From: Mesostigma viride
Lineage: Eukaryota; Streptophyta; Mesostigmatophyceae; Mesostigmatales; Mesostigmataceae
DNA length: 64,000 nt
Assembly (NCBI GenBank): GCA_009746045.1
Contig: RPFO01000644.1
Location: 315,501-379,500, forward strand
Reading direction: 5' to 3'
Each line of letters opens with the position of its first letter. Within the stretch, counting starts at the first letter, position 1. Under the pieces are notes generated by a model. It was given only the letters and a program-made list of their open reading frames with translations. It was not told the origin of the DNA and did no database searches. Positions 43,605 through 53,693 of this stretch are shown piece after piece. Made by a program: the position numbers and the translations under genes.

Positions 43605-44220
43605 AGTTGAATGAGAGTTTACCACCGAGGGAATCCATGGCTCTTGCAGGAAAGTTGCCTTTATTATAATGAGCAAACACAGACGTAAGTCACGTCAAGT
43701 CCGAGACTGCACGTAGCACAGACGACAGGGTCGTTATGCCAAGAGAGCGTGCACGCAAGAGCTAGCGCCCCAGTGTGACCAAGTCACTCATATAGCTTGC
43801 TAGGGACGCGTCCAAGTATTCAGCTGCACTGTCACAGCTGAACTGTCAATCAATTGATTACACAGACTCTGGCACGCCTTTGGCGCGCAGATCTATCAAT
43901 TGTCCATACGGCTAGTCCTGTGGACCTATCCGTACACTAGTCAGCATCAATTGTCTCATAGGTCCTGGCGCGCTACAGTGCGCCTACCTATCAATTGACC
44001 ATCAAGTCCTGTACAAGTCCTGTCAACGTCCTGCGGACTATCAAAGTGACACTTGTACATCCTGTGTCCGTACGCGCCCACAGTGGCGCGCCGGGTACTG
44101 TCGGCACAGCCTAGGAAACGTCATAACTTTTACGTTCCTTAACCAAATGAGGCGTTCAAGGTGCCGTTGGAAAGAGCGTAACAATCTCTATCCATCTAAC
44201 GTAAATCCTTTACGTTAACT
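43605..44220 (-). repeat. 3' LTR of the retrotransposon (616 bp)
   Basis: It begins AGTTGAATGAGAG and ends TTTACGTTAACT on the plus strand, so the termini are the short inverted word AGTT/AACT rather than TG/CA. It contains palindromic TCAATTGA and GGCGCGC words and lies downstream of the polypurine tract. Confidence 0.93.
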
Positions 44221-44223
44221 CCA

Positions 44224-44241
44224 ATCCCTTCTTTTCTTTAG
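44224..44241 (-). promoter_or_regulatory. Polypurine tract
   Basis: On the minus strand, TAAAGAAAAGAAGGGATT immediately precedes the 3' LTR. This is the expected site for plus-strand priming during reverse transcription. Confidence 0.7.
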
Positions 44242-45171
44242 GGATCACATCCCCTGCCAGGGACCCTTGAAGTAGCTTGAAATGTCCTTCACTCCAGCTT
44301 GAAGCTTGAACAGATGTCTTTAATGGCCAATGCCATTCCCCCAGCCCTTTCTTTTAAGGAACTGGAAAAGAAACAGATCTGCCACAGGGAAAACCATTTC
44401 ATGAGAAATGGATAAAAACCTATGGAAGTGGCATTACAGAGTACCACCAGATATTAGAAACACACAAAATTAAATACATACAGGTTAATTCTATGAGGTC
44501 TTCTCCAGGAATTAATCCCATCACCTCGGTAGAGCCTCCAGTACAATGACCTTCTGGCGGTGAGTTACATTAATCCCAGATACTAATCCCATAAAACCCA
44601 GTACATATCTAATATAAGCACAATAAATCCATGACAATTGAAATACCACTTGACAAAGTAAGACGTATTACAATAGTTTCCCCGTCATACTCTCAACAGG
44701 TTAGTATTGGCGCCCGTCTTATGGCGCCCGTCTACTTGTCAGATGATAAATTGCCACAGCAAACAAATGACAAAATGAAACACATAGGCAACAATTAAAT
44801 CCTGCCCTGGGGAACTAGGGAAGTCTGAACAGGTAAAACACCTGAGCAGGCCAGCTTGTAGAAACATAATACCAGGGAATCGAACCCCGCCCTATAAACC
44901 CCAGAATAAAGGTTCCCAGACCATTGTGAGAGGTATGTACAAATATACATTTCTTTTAAAATAGAATACATGGTCTGTAATGGACCTGTCAACCTTGTGT
45001 AGTCAACAGCATGAACCCCAGCCAAAACCTGGCTGTATCCTGATTAAAATCAGAGTGAGTGTACCATGGTCCATGAGCCTTAGTACAGACTAAAATACAG
45101 GTATTATGCCAGTCACAATGCTGACACTACCACACAATCTGCTCTCCAATGCCCTATAACCAGGCACCAGC

Positions 45172-48100
45172 TTAGACAGCTTGCTGAGATGGGTCCATCA
45201 GAGACTGAAGAACCTTGTATTGCACTGCTGCCTTCTGCACTAGCTTGGTCAAAGCATCAGCAGGATTGTCAACCCCAGGGATATGCTCAATATTGGCCAA
45301 GGAGGACAATTCCTTAAGAAGGAGATAATCCAAGTCCCTACTTCTGGCCATCTGCCTGTGCACAAACTGCACCATCCCCATGGAGTCTGTTTTTAGAAGA
45401 GTGGTAACCTGAAGTGGCCAAGGAGTGTTAGAAGTCATCTGATGAAGCAACTCCTTCAGATAAAGGCTTGTGTGAATGCCTTCACAAATAGCCCTGCATT
45501 CTGCCACATCACTACTGACAGCCACCCGTTTGTGCAGGCGACTGAACCAGCTCACCAAACTCCCCAGGCCTTCCTGTCTGAGCACAAAGAGCCCTGCAGC
45601 CCTGCCCCTGACCTTGGAGACCTGCCTGCTGTCCATTGAGCTATCCACATACAGCTCCATGCAAATGGGTTGTGATAAATCCACTGCAGACAACAGAATG
45701 CCAGACGAAGCCCTGACCTGATCAGCCACCTTGGCAGACCCTAGCTCTGTCAGCATGTCATCAGGCAACCTGGCTATGACCATAAGGTCTGGCCTGGAAA
45801 TGCCTGCCACCCAAGCAACCATGCCCCTCACCATGGGACACAGTGCCTGTGTGATGACTGGAGGAAGCTTGCTAATGAGGGTCTCTTGATAATCGTTGCC
45901 CCCCACCAGCAGCATACGCCACTCCCCCCCTTCTTCACCAGTGTGGCCTCCATGCCCACAAACAGGAGAGGCTCATTCTCCACCTGCCATTGCTCCCTAC
46001 CCAGAGGAAACTTGGACTTAATGATGGAGATCAGCTCCTTAAGCCACGACGTGGGAGCTATCAGATGTAGGTCATCCCCGTGCAGCGAAGCATACACTGG
46101 TAGGCCTTCCCATTGCCCCAGAAACAGACAGGGGTCTACAGGAGAAACCTTCAAGTTGCAATGCTCCTTCAGGAAACGGTTGAGAGTCTCCCTCCAGATT
46201 ATTGGACTTGACCTCAGGCCCTCCAGGCCCTTGAGGATTTTAAGGAACTCAGTGTGAATGTCCCTTTTCCATACAGCAGGCACCCTGACATAGAAAGGCG
46301 TCTTGCCCTCCCACTTTTCCTGTGCCACATCTGCATCCCCCTCCAGAAATGCCCTCTTGAAGTCTACCACCACTGAGCCATAGTCCAAGCCCTTGTTGAG
46401 AAGGCCTAGAAATACACACAGCAGCAGCCTCCAAGTGTCATGCAGCATGCCAGGGGTATACAACTCCTCAGCGGTGCACTCACCAGTACCCTTGAACTCA
46501 TTCAGTACTGGCCTGACGTGTGGTACCTTGACCCCGTCCACCTCCTTCATCTTGATGACAAACTTGAGCTTGAGTAGACGTCGTGCAGGAGGCAGGTCAT
46601 TGACAGGTTCCACGCATTTCTTGGAGATCCAGTCCTCCCCAGATTTAATCAGACCCAGTGTGACCTGGGGACACATAATGGGAGAGGACATGAGCTTCAC
46701 CAGGCCTTGGTAGTTTATAGGGCTGTGTCCAGCAAGTGAGTGAGGACCAATGCCCAAACTGCTTGGATGACTAGCAGCTGGCAATATGAGGTCATCAACC
46801 AAGGGCTCCTGCCCCTGGCACACTTGCACACGCTTAACCGTCCTGGTTACTGCACGTGATAGGTGAGTGGTCCTGAAATTAATCAGTGGGACCTGACCAG
46901 CCCCTTCCTTAGTCAGGAGAGAGGACGTGATCACTACCCCATCCTGGCATAGGAAATTCTGCCCCAGAAGAGCAGGTCCCTGATAGCCCTCCAAGACACA
47001 AAAAGCAGTGTCCTGTCCAAGGATAGGAATGGATACCTCACCCAGTACCTTCACGTGTACCCCGCCACTGAAGTCAGACACAAACTGATAGCTGGGTTCA
47101 GTCATGCTGTACCCTGCTGCAGCTCTGGTCCCAATGATGGAAACCTGAGAATTAGTGTCTACCTCTAAGGCAGTGTCCAGCCCCAGATTGCCATGCCACC
47201 TGAGCTTGGCTACCTTGGGCTGCTTCTTGGCCCTTTGCAGAGCCCCAATTAATCCAGCCAAACTTGTCCCCCTGGGCTTGGTTAGAGCCTTGGGCTTGAC
47301 AGTTGACTCCCCAGCTGTTGACCTTGCAGCCTGTTCAACAGGTACCTCTGCAACCTGGCCAGGGCTGACAGATTCCCCTGCAACAGATGTGGTCGTTGCA
47401 TCAGTGATGTCACTTGGGACCTGAAAATCCTGCAGGTCCTGTGAGCCTTGTGCCTGACTGCCCTCATTCATCAGGTTAGGCTTGACATATGACCAACTCA
47501 GCCGGTGCACATGCTTTGGTTCGTCCTCCATGCTGACCAAGCATGCGTGGCTAGCTTCATCAACCTGGGTAACCACCCCAGGACTCCAGCTACCACGTTT
47601 GCCATAAAGGCTAGGTTCCTTCCAAGCTAGGACCTTCTGACCCACTTGTGGCTCCAGCATCTTCCAACCCCGGTCCTTCTCCCTCAGCTTGGCAAAGGTG
47701 ACATGTGCAGCATGTTTCCAGCCCTCCAGCACATGTGGTGGGCACAGGCCATGATATAGACCCATTGGGCTGACAGCAACTCCATCATAGTAGAAGTTAA
47801 CCCTGCTGTTCAGCTGCTGCTCCACGTTCCTCAGCCATGCACTCCTGACAAGTGCAGGTGCAGATAAGGGTACCCAGTCTTCAGAGATAATCAATTTCTT
47901 GACCTCCTGGATTGCCCTCTCTATAGCACCCTGCTGCCCATGAGCCTCCCTAGGTGTAACCAGCAACTCAGGAAGGGTGGGATCACCCTTGAGATGCTGA
48001 AACTGCATGTCCACCTGGATCCTTGTGGTAGGAAACTTGGCTCTTACATTCTGCAGGGCAGCCAGCAAGTACCTGTTCTTCATAGAAGGTAAATGCTCCA

Positions 48101-48797
48101 GCACCTTGTATTTTGTGTACCTGTCCACGCACACCAACAGTTGCATGCCCCTGATGTGTTGGATATCACACTGCAGATCACCAATGCTCTGAGGTATAGC
48201 TTTGGCATGTGATTTCCTGGGCTTGTTGGAGGACAACTGGCACTTACACCGTGAGGCAGCTTGCTGACACGCCTTAAGAAGGGGTGCCCTGCCCATACGG
48301 AAGGCAAAGTTGTTTGACAGAGAAGTGGCATGCCCAAACATGTTGTGGATTCGGGCACCCAACTCCTGGTACACAGAGGAAGCAGTCCCTGGCACAGTCA
48401 GGACTGTGCTGTCAGGTTGTCCAGCATCACCATGCTGTCTTCCATCCTGTTCTGACTCAGAGTCTGAGTCACCCTGCTCATGCCCAACACCTGGACCGCC
48501 AGCAGGGACCACATGCATACCACCAGAGGCCTTCACACCCCTCTGTGGTTGTACATTGGTTTCTCTCAAAATGAGAGGTCCACCCTCGTGCCCAGCACAA
48601 GGATGCATGGGGTCAGACATTCTTACAGCTGCACCAGCTGTCAAGGACGTCTTCATAGGAACCTGTACCTCTCCAGGTGACCTGGGGCCACCATGAACCT
48701 GGAGATCACCCTCTTGTTGCCCAGATATAAAATCTGCATTGGAGCACCTGGCCTCCCCCTTGGGTGAATTAAGGTGTGTAGGGGTTGCCTCAGACAG
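45172..48797 (-). CDS. Copia-type pol polyprotein
   Basis: It continues in the gag frame after a single TGA; a first Met is at 48656. Counting from that Met, the order is: integrase zinc-type segment (HNMFGHATS and Cys residues), integrase core with DLQCDIQHI (162), IQVDMQF (215) and GAIERAI (247), then a protease-like segment with LEVDTNSQVSIIG (about 500) and LLGQNFL. Reverse transcriptase follows, with VDFKRAFLEG (767) and YASLHGDDL (860), and last RNase H with ELYVDSSM, SSDVAECRA, KTDSMGM and GVDNPADALTK. A run of seven G near 45930 shifts the frame between RT and RNase H; one added base joins them. HGDD replaces the usual YVDD, and DTNS replaces DTG/DSG. Confidence 0.88.
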
Positions 48798-49904
48798 TCA
48801 CTGCTCCTTGTTGTCTTCTTGCTGACTGCCCTTTGAAGGCTGGCCTGCCTGGGACTTGTTGTTGTTCTTGTTGTTGTTTTTCTTGTTGCTGCCCTGGCCC
48901 TGGGTCTTCTTGAAGCTGGGACACTCCTTCTTGATGTGCCCCCACCCCTTGCACAGGTAGCACTGGATCTTTGACTTGCCCTGGCCTCCTCCCCCGTTGT
49001 CAGGCGCGTTACCCTGCCTGGGCTTACCACCCACCCTCCTGAACACCGACTTGGCATGTGATTGCCCGTCAGGGTCGGGTGAATGGTTGGCCTTCCGCTT
49101 GTTGTGGTTGCCCCCACGTCCTCCTTGGCTTCTGTCAGCCTCAGACGTCTTGGAGCCCCCCTGGGCACGCCCACCTGCGTGGGTAGCCTTCACAGCTGGC
49201 ATTCCACCCTCAAACAGCTCCTCTGCCTCGAGTGCTTGTTTGATTATGACCTTGTAGGCCTTGAGGGTAGAGTGTGGGGCACACATGACCTTTAAAGAGC
49301 CACGTGTTGCCTTGTCCAGCCCAGAAACCTTGAGCCAGTTTGTCAGGGCTATGCTGTCAGCGACATTGAAGCCGTGAGCCCTGCCCTCCTCAACCATTTT
49401 ACAATAATTGAGGAAGTTCTGGATAAGGTCTCCCTTAACCTCCCACCCTTGGTATTTATCCTGCCAATGGATCCCCACTTTCTTCCGTTGATCCTCTAGC
49501 AGCTCCCTCAGCTCTGCCACGTAGACTGCCCAGGCCTTGTTGGCCTTCTTGCACTCTCTAGTGAGGTCTTTAATCTGATCTGTGCACTTGCCAAAAGTCT
49601 GGCTGCCTATCCAGATCTGATAATAGTTTGTACCACCGTACAAGCTTGGAAACCCCTCTAGTCCTTCCACAAACTCCTCTGCCTGCTTTGGCTTTGAGTC
49701 TGAAGTGACAGGTTGCAGCTGATTAACAATAAGGAGACCCTGTGTGGTGAGATCATATCCAGAGACAGCATGTGTATTATTATTAATAGGCACATTGGTA
49801 ATCTCGCCGGTAACCCCCACGTCATCTACGTGAGCGGTCCCGCTACCAGCACCCCCATTATTATTCCCACTGGCTAGGCCCTTGCTACGGCGTCCCTCAG
49901 CCAT
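48798..49904 (-). CDS. Copia-type gag protein
   Basis: 368 aa, MAEGRRSKGLASGNNNGG.... The capsid-like region (about residues 90-240) is helical, and a CCHC zinc knuckle, CYLCKGWGHIKKEC, lies at about residues 313-326. The tail is Asn/Lys/Gln-rich. The frame ends with TGA at 48798-48800, and the same frame stays open for 47 codons up to the first Met of pol. Readthrough of TGA could therefore make gag-pol. Confidence 0.9.
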   Translation of the reverse strand: MAEGRRSKGLASGNNNGGAGSGTAHVDDVGVTGEITNVPINNNTHAVSGYDLTTQGLLIVNQLQPVTSDSKPKQAEEFVEGLEGFPSLYGGTNYYQIWIGSQTFGKCTDQIKDLTRECKKANKAWAVYVAELRELLEDQRKKVGIHWQDKYQGWEVKGDLIQNFLNYCKMVEEGRAHGFNVADSIALTNWLKVSGLDKATRGSLKVMCAPHSTLKAYKVIIKQALEAEELFEGGMPAVKATHAGGRAQGGSKTSEADRSQGGRGGNHNKRKANHSPDPDGQSHAKSVFRRVGGKPRQGNAPDNGGGGQGKSKIQCYLCKGWGHIKKECPSFKKTQGQGSNKKNNNKNNNKSQAGQPSKGSQQEDNKEQ

Positions 49905-50026
49905 GGTAAACTACACTAGCTGTGTATGGCCCTGAGCTAAGCAGCTGGAAAACAAAAGACAGGTAGATATGTACAATCTGTCAAAAAGCCGCCTGCCCCG
50001 GTGCCGACCGCGCCACCATGCCGAAT

Positions 50027-50812
50027 TCAGTCGAGACCACGAAAATCGCAGTAGTCGTAGTCGTAAATTGGATCGTTGGCGACAGGCGCAGGCGCCTCCT
50101 GGCCTTGCCCAACCTCAATCGTCACCGGAGTTTCGATGACGATGGGGTCCAACCGACGTCCCGTCACCGGATCAATGCGGCGACGACGGCGGCGGGTGAC
50201 GATGCGGAGCGGGTTGGTAAGAATCGTTAGAAAATCCCACCCGTCCGGCGCCCACTCTCGCAATGCAGACAAGAACGCGACAAGATTGAGCAGCAATTGC
50301 CGCTCACGCGTCCGGAAGCCTCGCGACAGCAACTGCAGAATCGCAAGGTCTTGAAACAGGTTGGTCGTAATCGTCGGAATGACGCCCGAACGAACCGACA
50401 GCCAGTTAGCGAGATTGCGCTGGTAACCTGTAAGCGATGAAACCGCGTTGTCGATCTCCTCAGAGACCTCGGCAACCGCGCTGGGCGCTTGCAACCCCGC
50501 CCGGGTATGGACCTCGAAGTCCGCGAGCAAAGCTCGAATGGAATCAAGGTAATCGCGAAACCCCGAAACAATCGAAGGTTGCGGAGGCGGGGGCGGCAGT
50601 CGTAGGTTTTGCAGCAGTGCCTGCTGCTGAGCGCGTAGCTCCGCACTGGACGCTACCGCCTGGTCAACAACACGCTGCCACGCCGGATTAAGAACCGGAC
50701 GATCTTCACGAACAGGAGTCGTCGAAGGACCAGCCGGAGATTCGGCGATGTCCGCTGGACTGCCCAAAATTTCAGAATCCCTCGGAATGCGGAACTCCAT
50801 CGAGTCCGGCAT
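50027..50812 (-). CDS. Unknown ORF between LTR and gag
   Basis: 261 aa from MPDSMEFRIPRDSEIL. It is GC-rich and unlike gag-pol in base use. It has a Pro-rich segment (LRLPPPPPQPS), then a helical region (about residues 95-210) and a tail RRRRRIDPVTGRRLDP. It occupies the leader where a retrotransposon normally has only the primer-binding site. It may be a captured cellular or viral gene or a lineage-specific extra gene. I do not recognise it. Confidence 0.55.
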   Translation of the reverse strand: MPDSMEFRIPRDSEILGSPADIAESPAGPSTTPVREDRPVLNPAWQRVVDQAVASSAELRAQQQALLQNLRLPPPPPQPSIVSGFRDYLDSIRALLADFEVHTRAGLQAPSAVAEVSEEIDNAVSSLTGYQRNLANWLSVRSGVIPTITTNLFQDLAILQLLSRGFRTRERQLLLNLVAFLSALREWAPDGWDFLTILTNPLRIVTRRRRRRIDPVTGRRLDPIVIETPVTIEVGQGQEAPAPVANDPIYDYDYCDFRGLD

Positions 50813-50839
50813 TTTTCTTGGTACGAAGATTGTAATACG

Positions 50840-53158
50840 AGTTGAATGAGAGTTTACCACCGAGGGAATCCATGGCTCTTGCAGGAAAGTTGCCTTTATT
50901 ATAATGAGCAAACACAGACGTAAGTCACGTCAAGTCCGAGACTGCACGTAGCACAGACGACAGGGTCGTTATGCCAAGAGAGCGTGCACGCAAGAGCTAG
51001 CGCCCCAGTGTGACCAAGTCACTCATATAGCTTGCTAGGGACGCGTCCAAGTATTCAGCTGCACTGTCACAGCTGAACTGTCAATCAATTGATTACACAG
51101 ACTCTGGCACGCCTTTGGCGCGCAGATCTATCAATTGTCCATACGGCTAGTCCTGTGGACCTATCCGTACACCAGTCAGCATCAACTGTCTCATAGGTCC
51201 TGGCGCGCTACAGTGCGCCTACCTATCAATTGACCATCAAGTCCTGTACAAGTCCTGTCAACGTCCTGCGGACTATCAAAGTGACACTTGTACATCCTGT
51301 GTCCGTACGCGCCCACAGTGGCGCGCCGGGTACTGTCGGCACAGCCTAGGAAACGTCATAACTTTTACGTTCCTTAACCCCTAAATGGGCAGAAATACTG
51401 CCGATGCATCGGCTGTAACTTCACAATTTTGCAAACCAGATGCCATCCAACCCACCCATATCCAATGGCTGTCCTTGGGGGCCAAGCATGTCCATGAGTT
51501 GCCCTTCGGGTTGGTATATCACAACCTTACATATATGCAGGGTAGGCCATGTATAACTGCCGTCAAAGTCAGGGGGGTCAAGACGAGCGTTTTCATTTTT
51601 GGTAGAATGTGCATTTTGAATTATGTTGTAAGAGCTAGGCACCTACCACTTCAGGGATGATAAACAATTAGTTGCTGAACAGTTTGAGCCATTGGGGTCA
51701 TCATTTGGGTGGGTATGCCAGCAGTTACACCCAGTACAGCCCATAGGGGTACCGTTGGTAAAAAGCAACCAAGGGGGTAGGAGTGGGCATACTACCTACT
51801 AATACCTACTAATATGGCCCCCAACCATGCCACACAATACATTTCCCTTCCACAATGATGGGGAAACATAACTGCATCATCACACTGCCCTTACATGGCA
51901 CCTATGTGCAGGTGCCACCTTGTCCATGCACGTAGGTAACGTGGTACGGATACCCTACGTAAGGCATGCATTCTAGGAGGCAGCCACCAACAAACTAGTG
52001 ATTTTAAGCCTATTTCAGCTTGCCCTAGCAAGGATAAACTAGGCCTAAGCTGCTATAGCTTGCCAGGTGATGGCCAGCACACCTGGTGGCACATGCTGAC
52101 AATGGGAAGCTTCTACTCACCGGTTACATGCTTGATGATGCCACAGAGACCAGCCAACTGCTTCACACTCATGCAATATGTGTGTGGGAAATGTATAACA
52201 AACATATATGGAGGTATTCAAACCCATACAGCATCTAAAACTTATCACCATCACACTGTGGCAGGTCAACTGACTGAGGGAAGCATCTAAGAAGGGTGTT
52301 TTAGAAAGGGGCCAGGCCAGGGTCAAGAAAGAGCATGAATAATGCAAAAAGAATGTGCTACACAAGCTAGAACGTATATATAAACGTCAAACATCGATAG
52401 GAAAACGATGCTGAAGCTTTACCAGGCATGGATGGCGTTACCTTGGCCCAGGCGGTGGCCGCAAAATGGCGCATTTCGGCACACCAAAGTTGTGCAGCAT
52501 GGTCGCTGGATTCGGCGATTTCTGGCCACCCTTGCACGTTTACGACTACTATGTATCATAAAAATTACAAAGAAACCAATATATCCTTTAAAATACGCCG
52601 GAAAGGTATTGCTGTCAACGTTTCTATCGTCCGGCCTGATCGCAGTTTTTTCCAGCAAGAACGCTGCCGACACCTATCAAATGGCATTCCCGCGAACCAA
52701 AAATTGGCCTGTGTGATCTTTAGGACGTATAAAATCAATTTCCTAAGTTTGGTCAGAAAATTCGAACGAAAACGTAAATGCCATGCGTGGGCGCAAGCCG
52801 CCATGGCCAGGTCGTCGTTTTCCGGAATGCACGTTGTACGTGAAAAAGTACCCTGACCCCTTGTACTTTGACCGGCCAGAACACCTCTATAACTTTGTCA
52901 GAAGTATGCAAACCCTAGTACCATGCTGTGAGGAAAATTATAAACTTTCGATCTTCTCAGCTAAACTTTTCCTAATTCTCAATAGTTTTCGCGGCATTTG
53001 GTCCCCCGAGAAGGGGCCGACGTGTCGGCTGTAACTCAGTTTTAGGCGGAAAATCGGCAGCCAGACCATTTAGGGGTTAACCAAATGAGGCGTTCAAGAT
53101 GCCGTTGGAAAGAGCGTAACAATCTCTATCCATCTAACGTAAATCCTTTACGTTAACT
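50840..53158 (-). repeat. 5' LTR of the retrotransposon, interrupted
   Basis: The LTR is in two parts, 50840-51377 and 53081-53158, split by a piggyBac-like element at a TTAA. The parts match the other LTR base for base except for scattered substitutions. The insertion lies near the transcription-start side of the LTR (minus strand), so it may block expression of the element. Confidence 0.92.
51378..53076. mobile_element. piggyBac-like non-autonomous transposon (1699 bp)
   Basis: TTAA flanks both sides (51374-51377 and 53077-53080). The ends are inverted CCCCTAAATGG (11 bp), followed by subterminal inverted words around CGGCTGTAACT. TTAA duplications with CCC-starting ends are the signature of the piggyBac superfamily. 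No transposase frame is visible; the open frames inside are short. The undisturbed site is seen in the left LTR, where TTAA is single. Confidence 0.88.
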
Positions 53159-53676
53159 CAATCCACCGCGCCGATGATAACTGGCTGTGTTTCTATGATA
53201 TCGGTGACAGGCGGCGCCGGTGGCACCCGCTCCTGAACGCGCAACGAATCACTCGCGGTGAGGCTGTCAAAGCACGTGGAATGGTAAAACACGAACAGGT
53301 CGCGAGAGGGCACGGGCCTTGTGAACTCCACCTTGTGGGCGGGCATTATGCCGCTGCACACTATGCAGGACACCCACCCCGTGGACGGCACGGACGAAGC
53401 GGTCCACTCCGTCAGCGTGTCGCCTTTCAACGCGGGCTCTCCTTCGGCCCTGTACGCGTCCACGACCTCCTTCTCGTCCTCGGTCAACTGCTGCCTACCA
53501 CGATACAAATTGCCAAACGCCTCCATGTACCCGCGGTTAAATGAAACCTCGGATGCGTACACGTTGTTGCGGGCCGCGCGACGTGCCGTCATGGCATTCC
53601 ACCACGCGTCGGCTTTACGTCTGCGGTCATCATAGTCCACATTGAACCTGTGGGCACGCGAGTCCGTGTCGTCCAT
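53159..53676 (-). pseudogene. Viral Cys/His protein truncated by the retrotransposon
   Basis: 172 aa as it stands, MDDTDSRAHRFNVDYDD.... The C-terminal half has CIVCSGIMPAHKVEF and later YHSTCFDSL, a possible C-x2-C...H-x2-C zinc site. The present stop TGA is made from the last LTR base and the target duplication. Only about 12 residues are lost to the severed end at 43563-43604, so the protein may still fold. Function unknown. Confidence 0.75.
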
Positions 53677-53693
53677 GTCGTCCTTCTGTGGAC

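Larger units (their letters stand above)
43605..53158 (-). mobile_element. Copia-type LTR retrotransposon with nested insertion
   Basis: Two LTRs (43605-44220 and 50840-53158) flank gag and pol on the minus strand. A 5-bp duplication, CAATC, lies outside (43600-43604 and 53159-53163). After subtracting a 1703-bp insertion from the right LTR both LTRs are exactly 616 bp, and they differ at only a few positions, so the insertion is recent. The host site is a viral gene. The RT and integrase order places it in the Copia group, but the position of the protease domain is unusual. Confidence 0.93.

Noticed and set aside
52428..52856. 142-aa frame inside the piggyBac-like element as a transposase
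   Set aside because: It has no DDD motif or Cys-rich tail and is far too short; the element appears non-autonomous.
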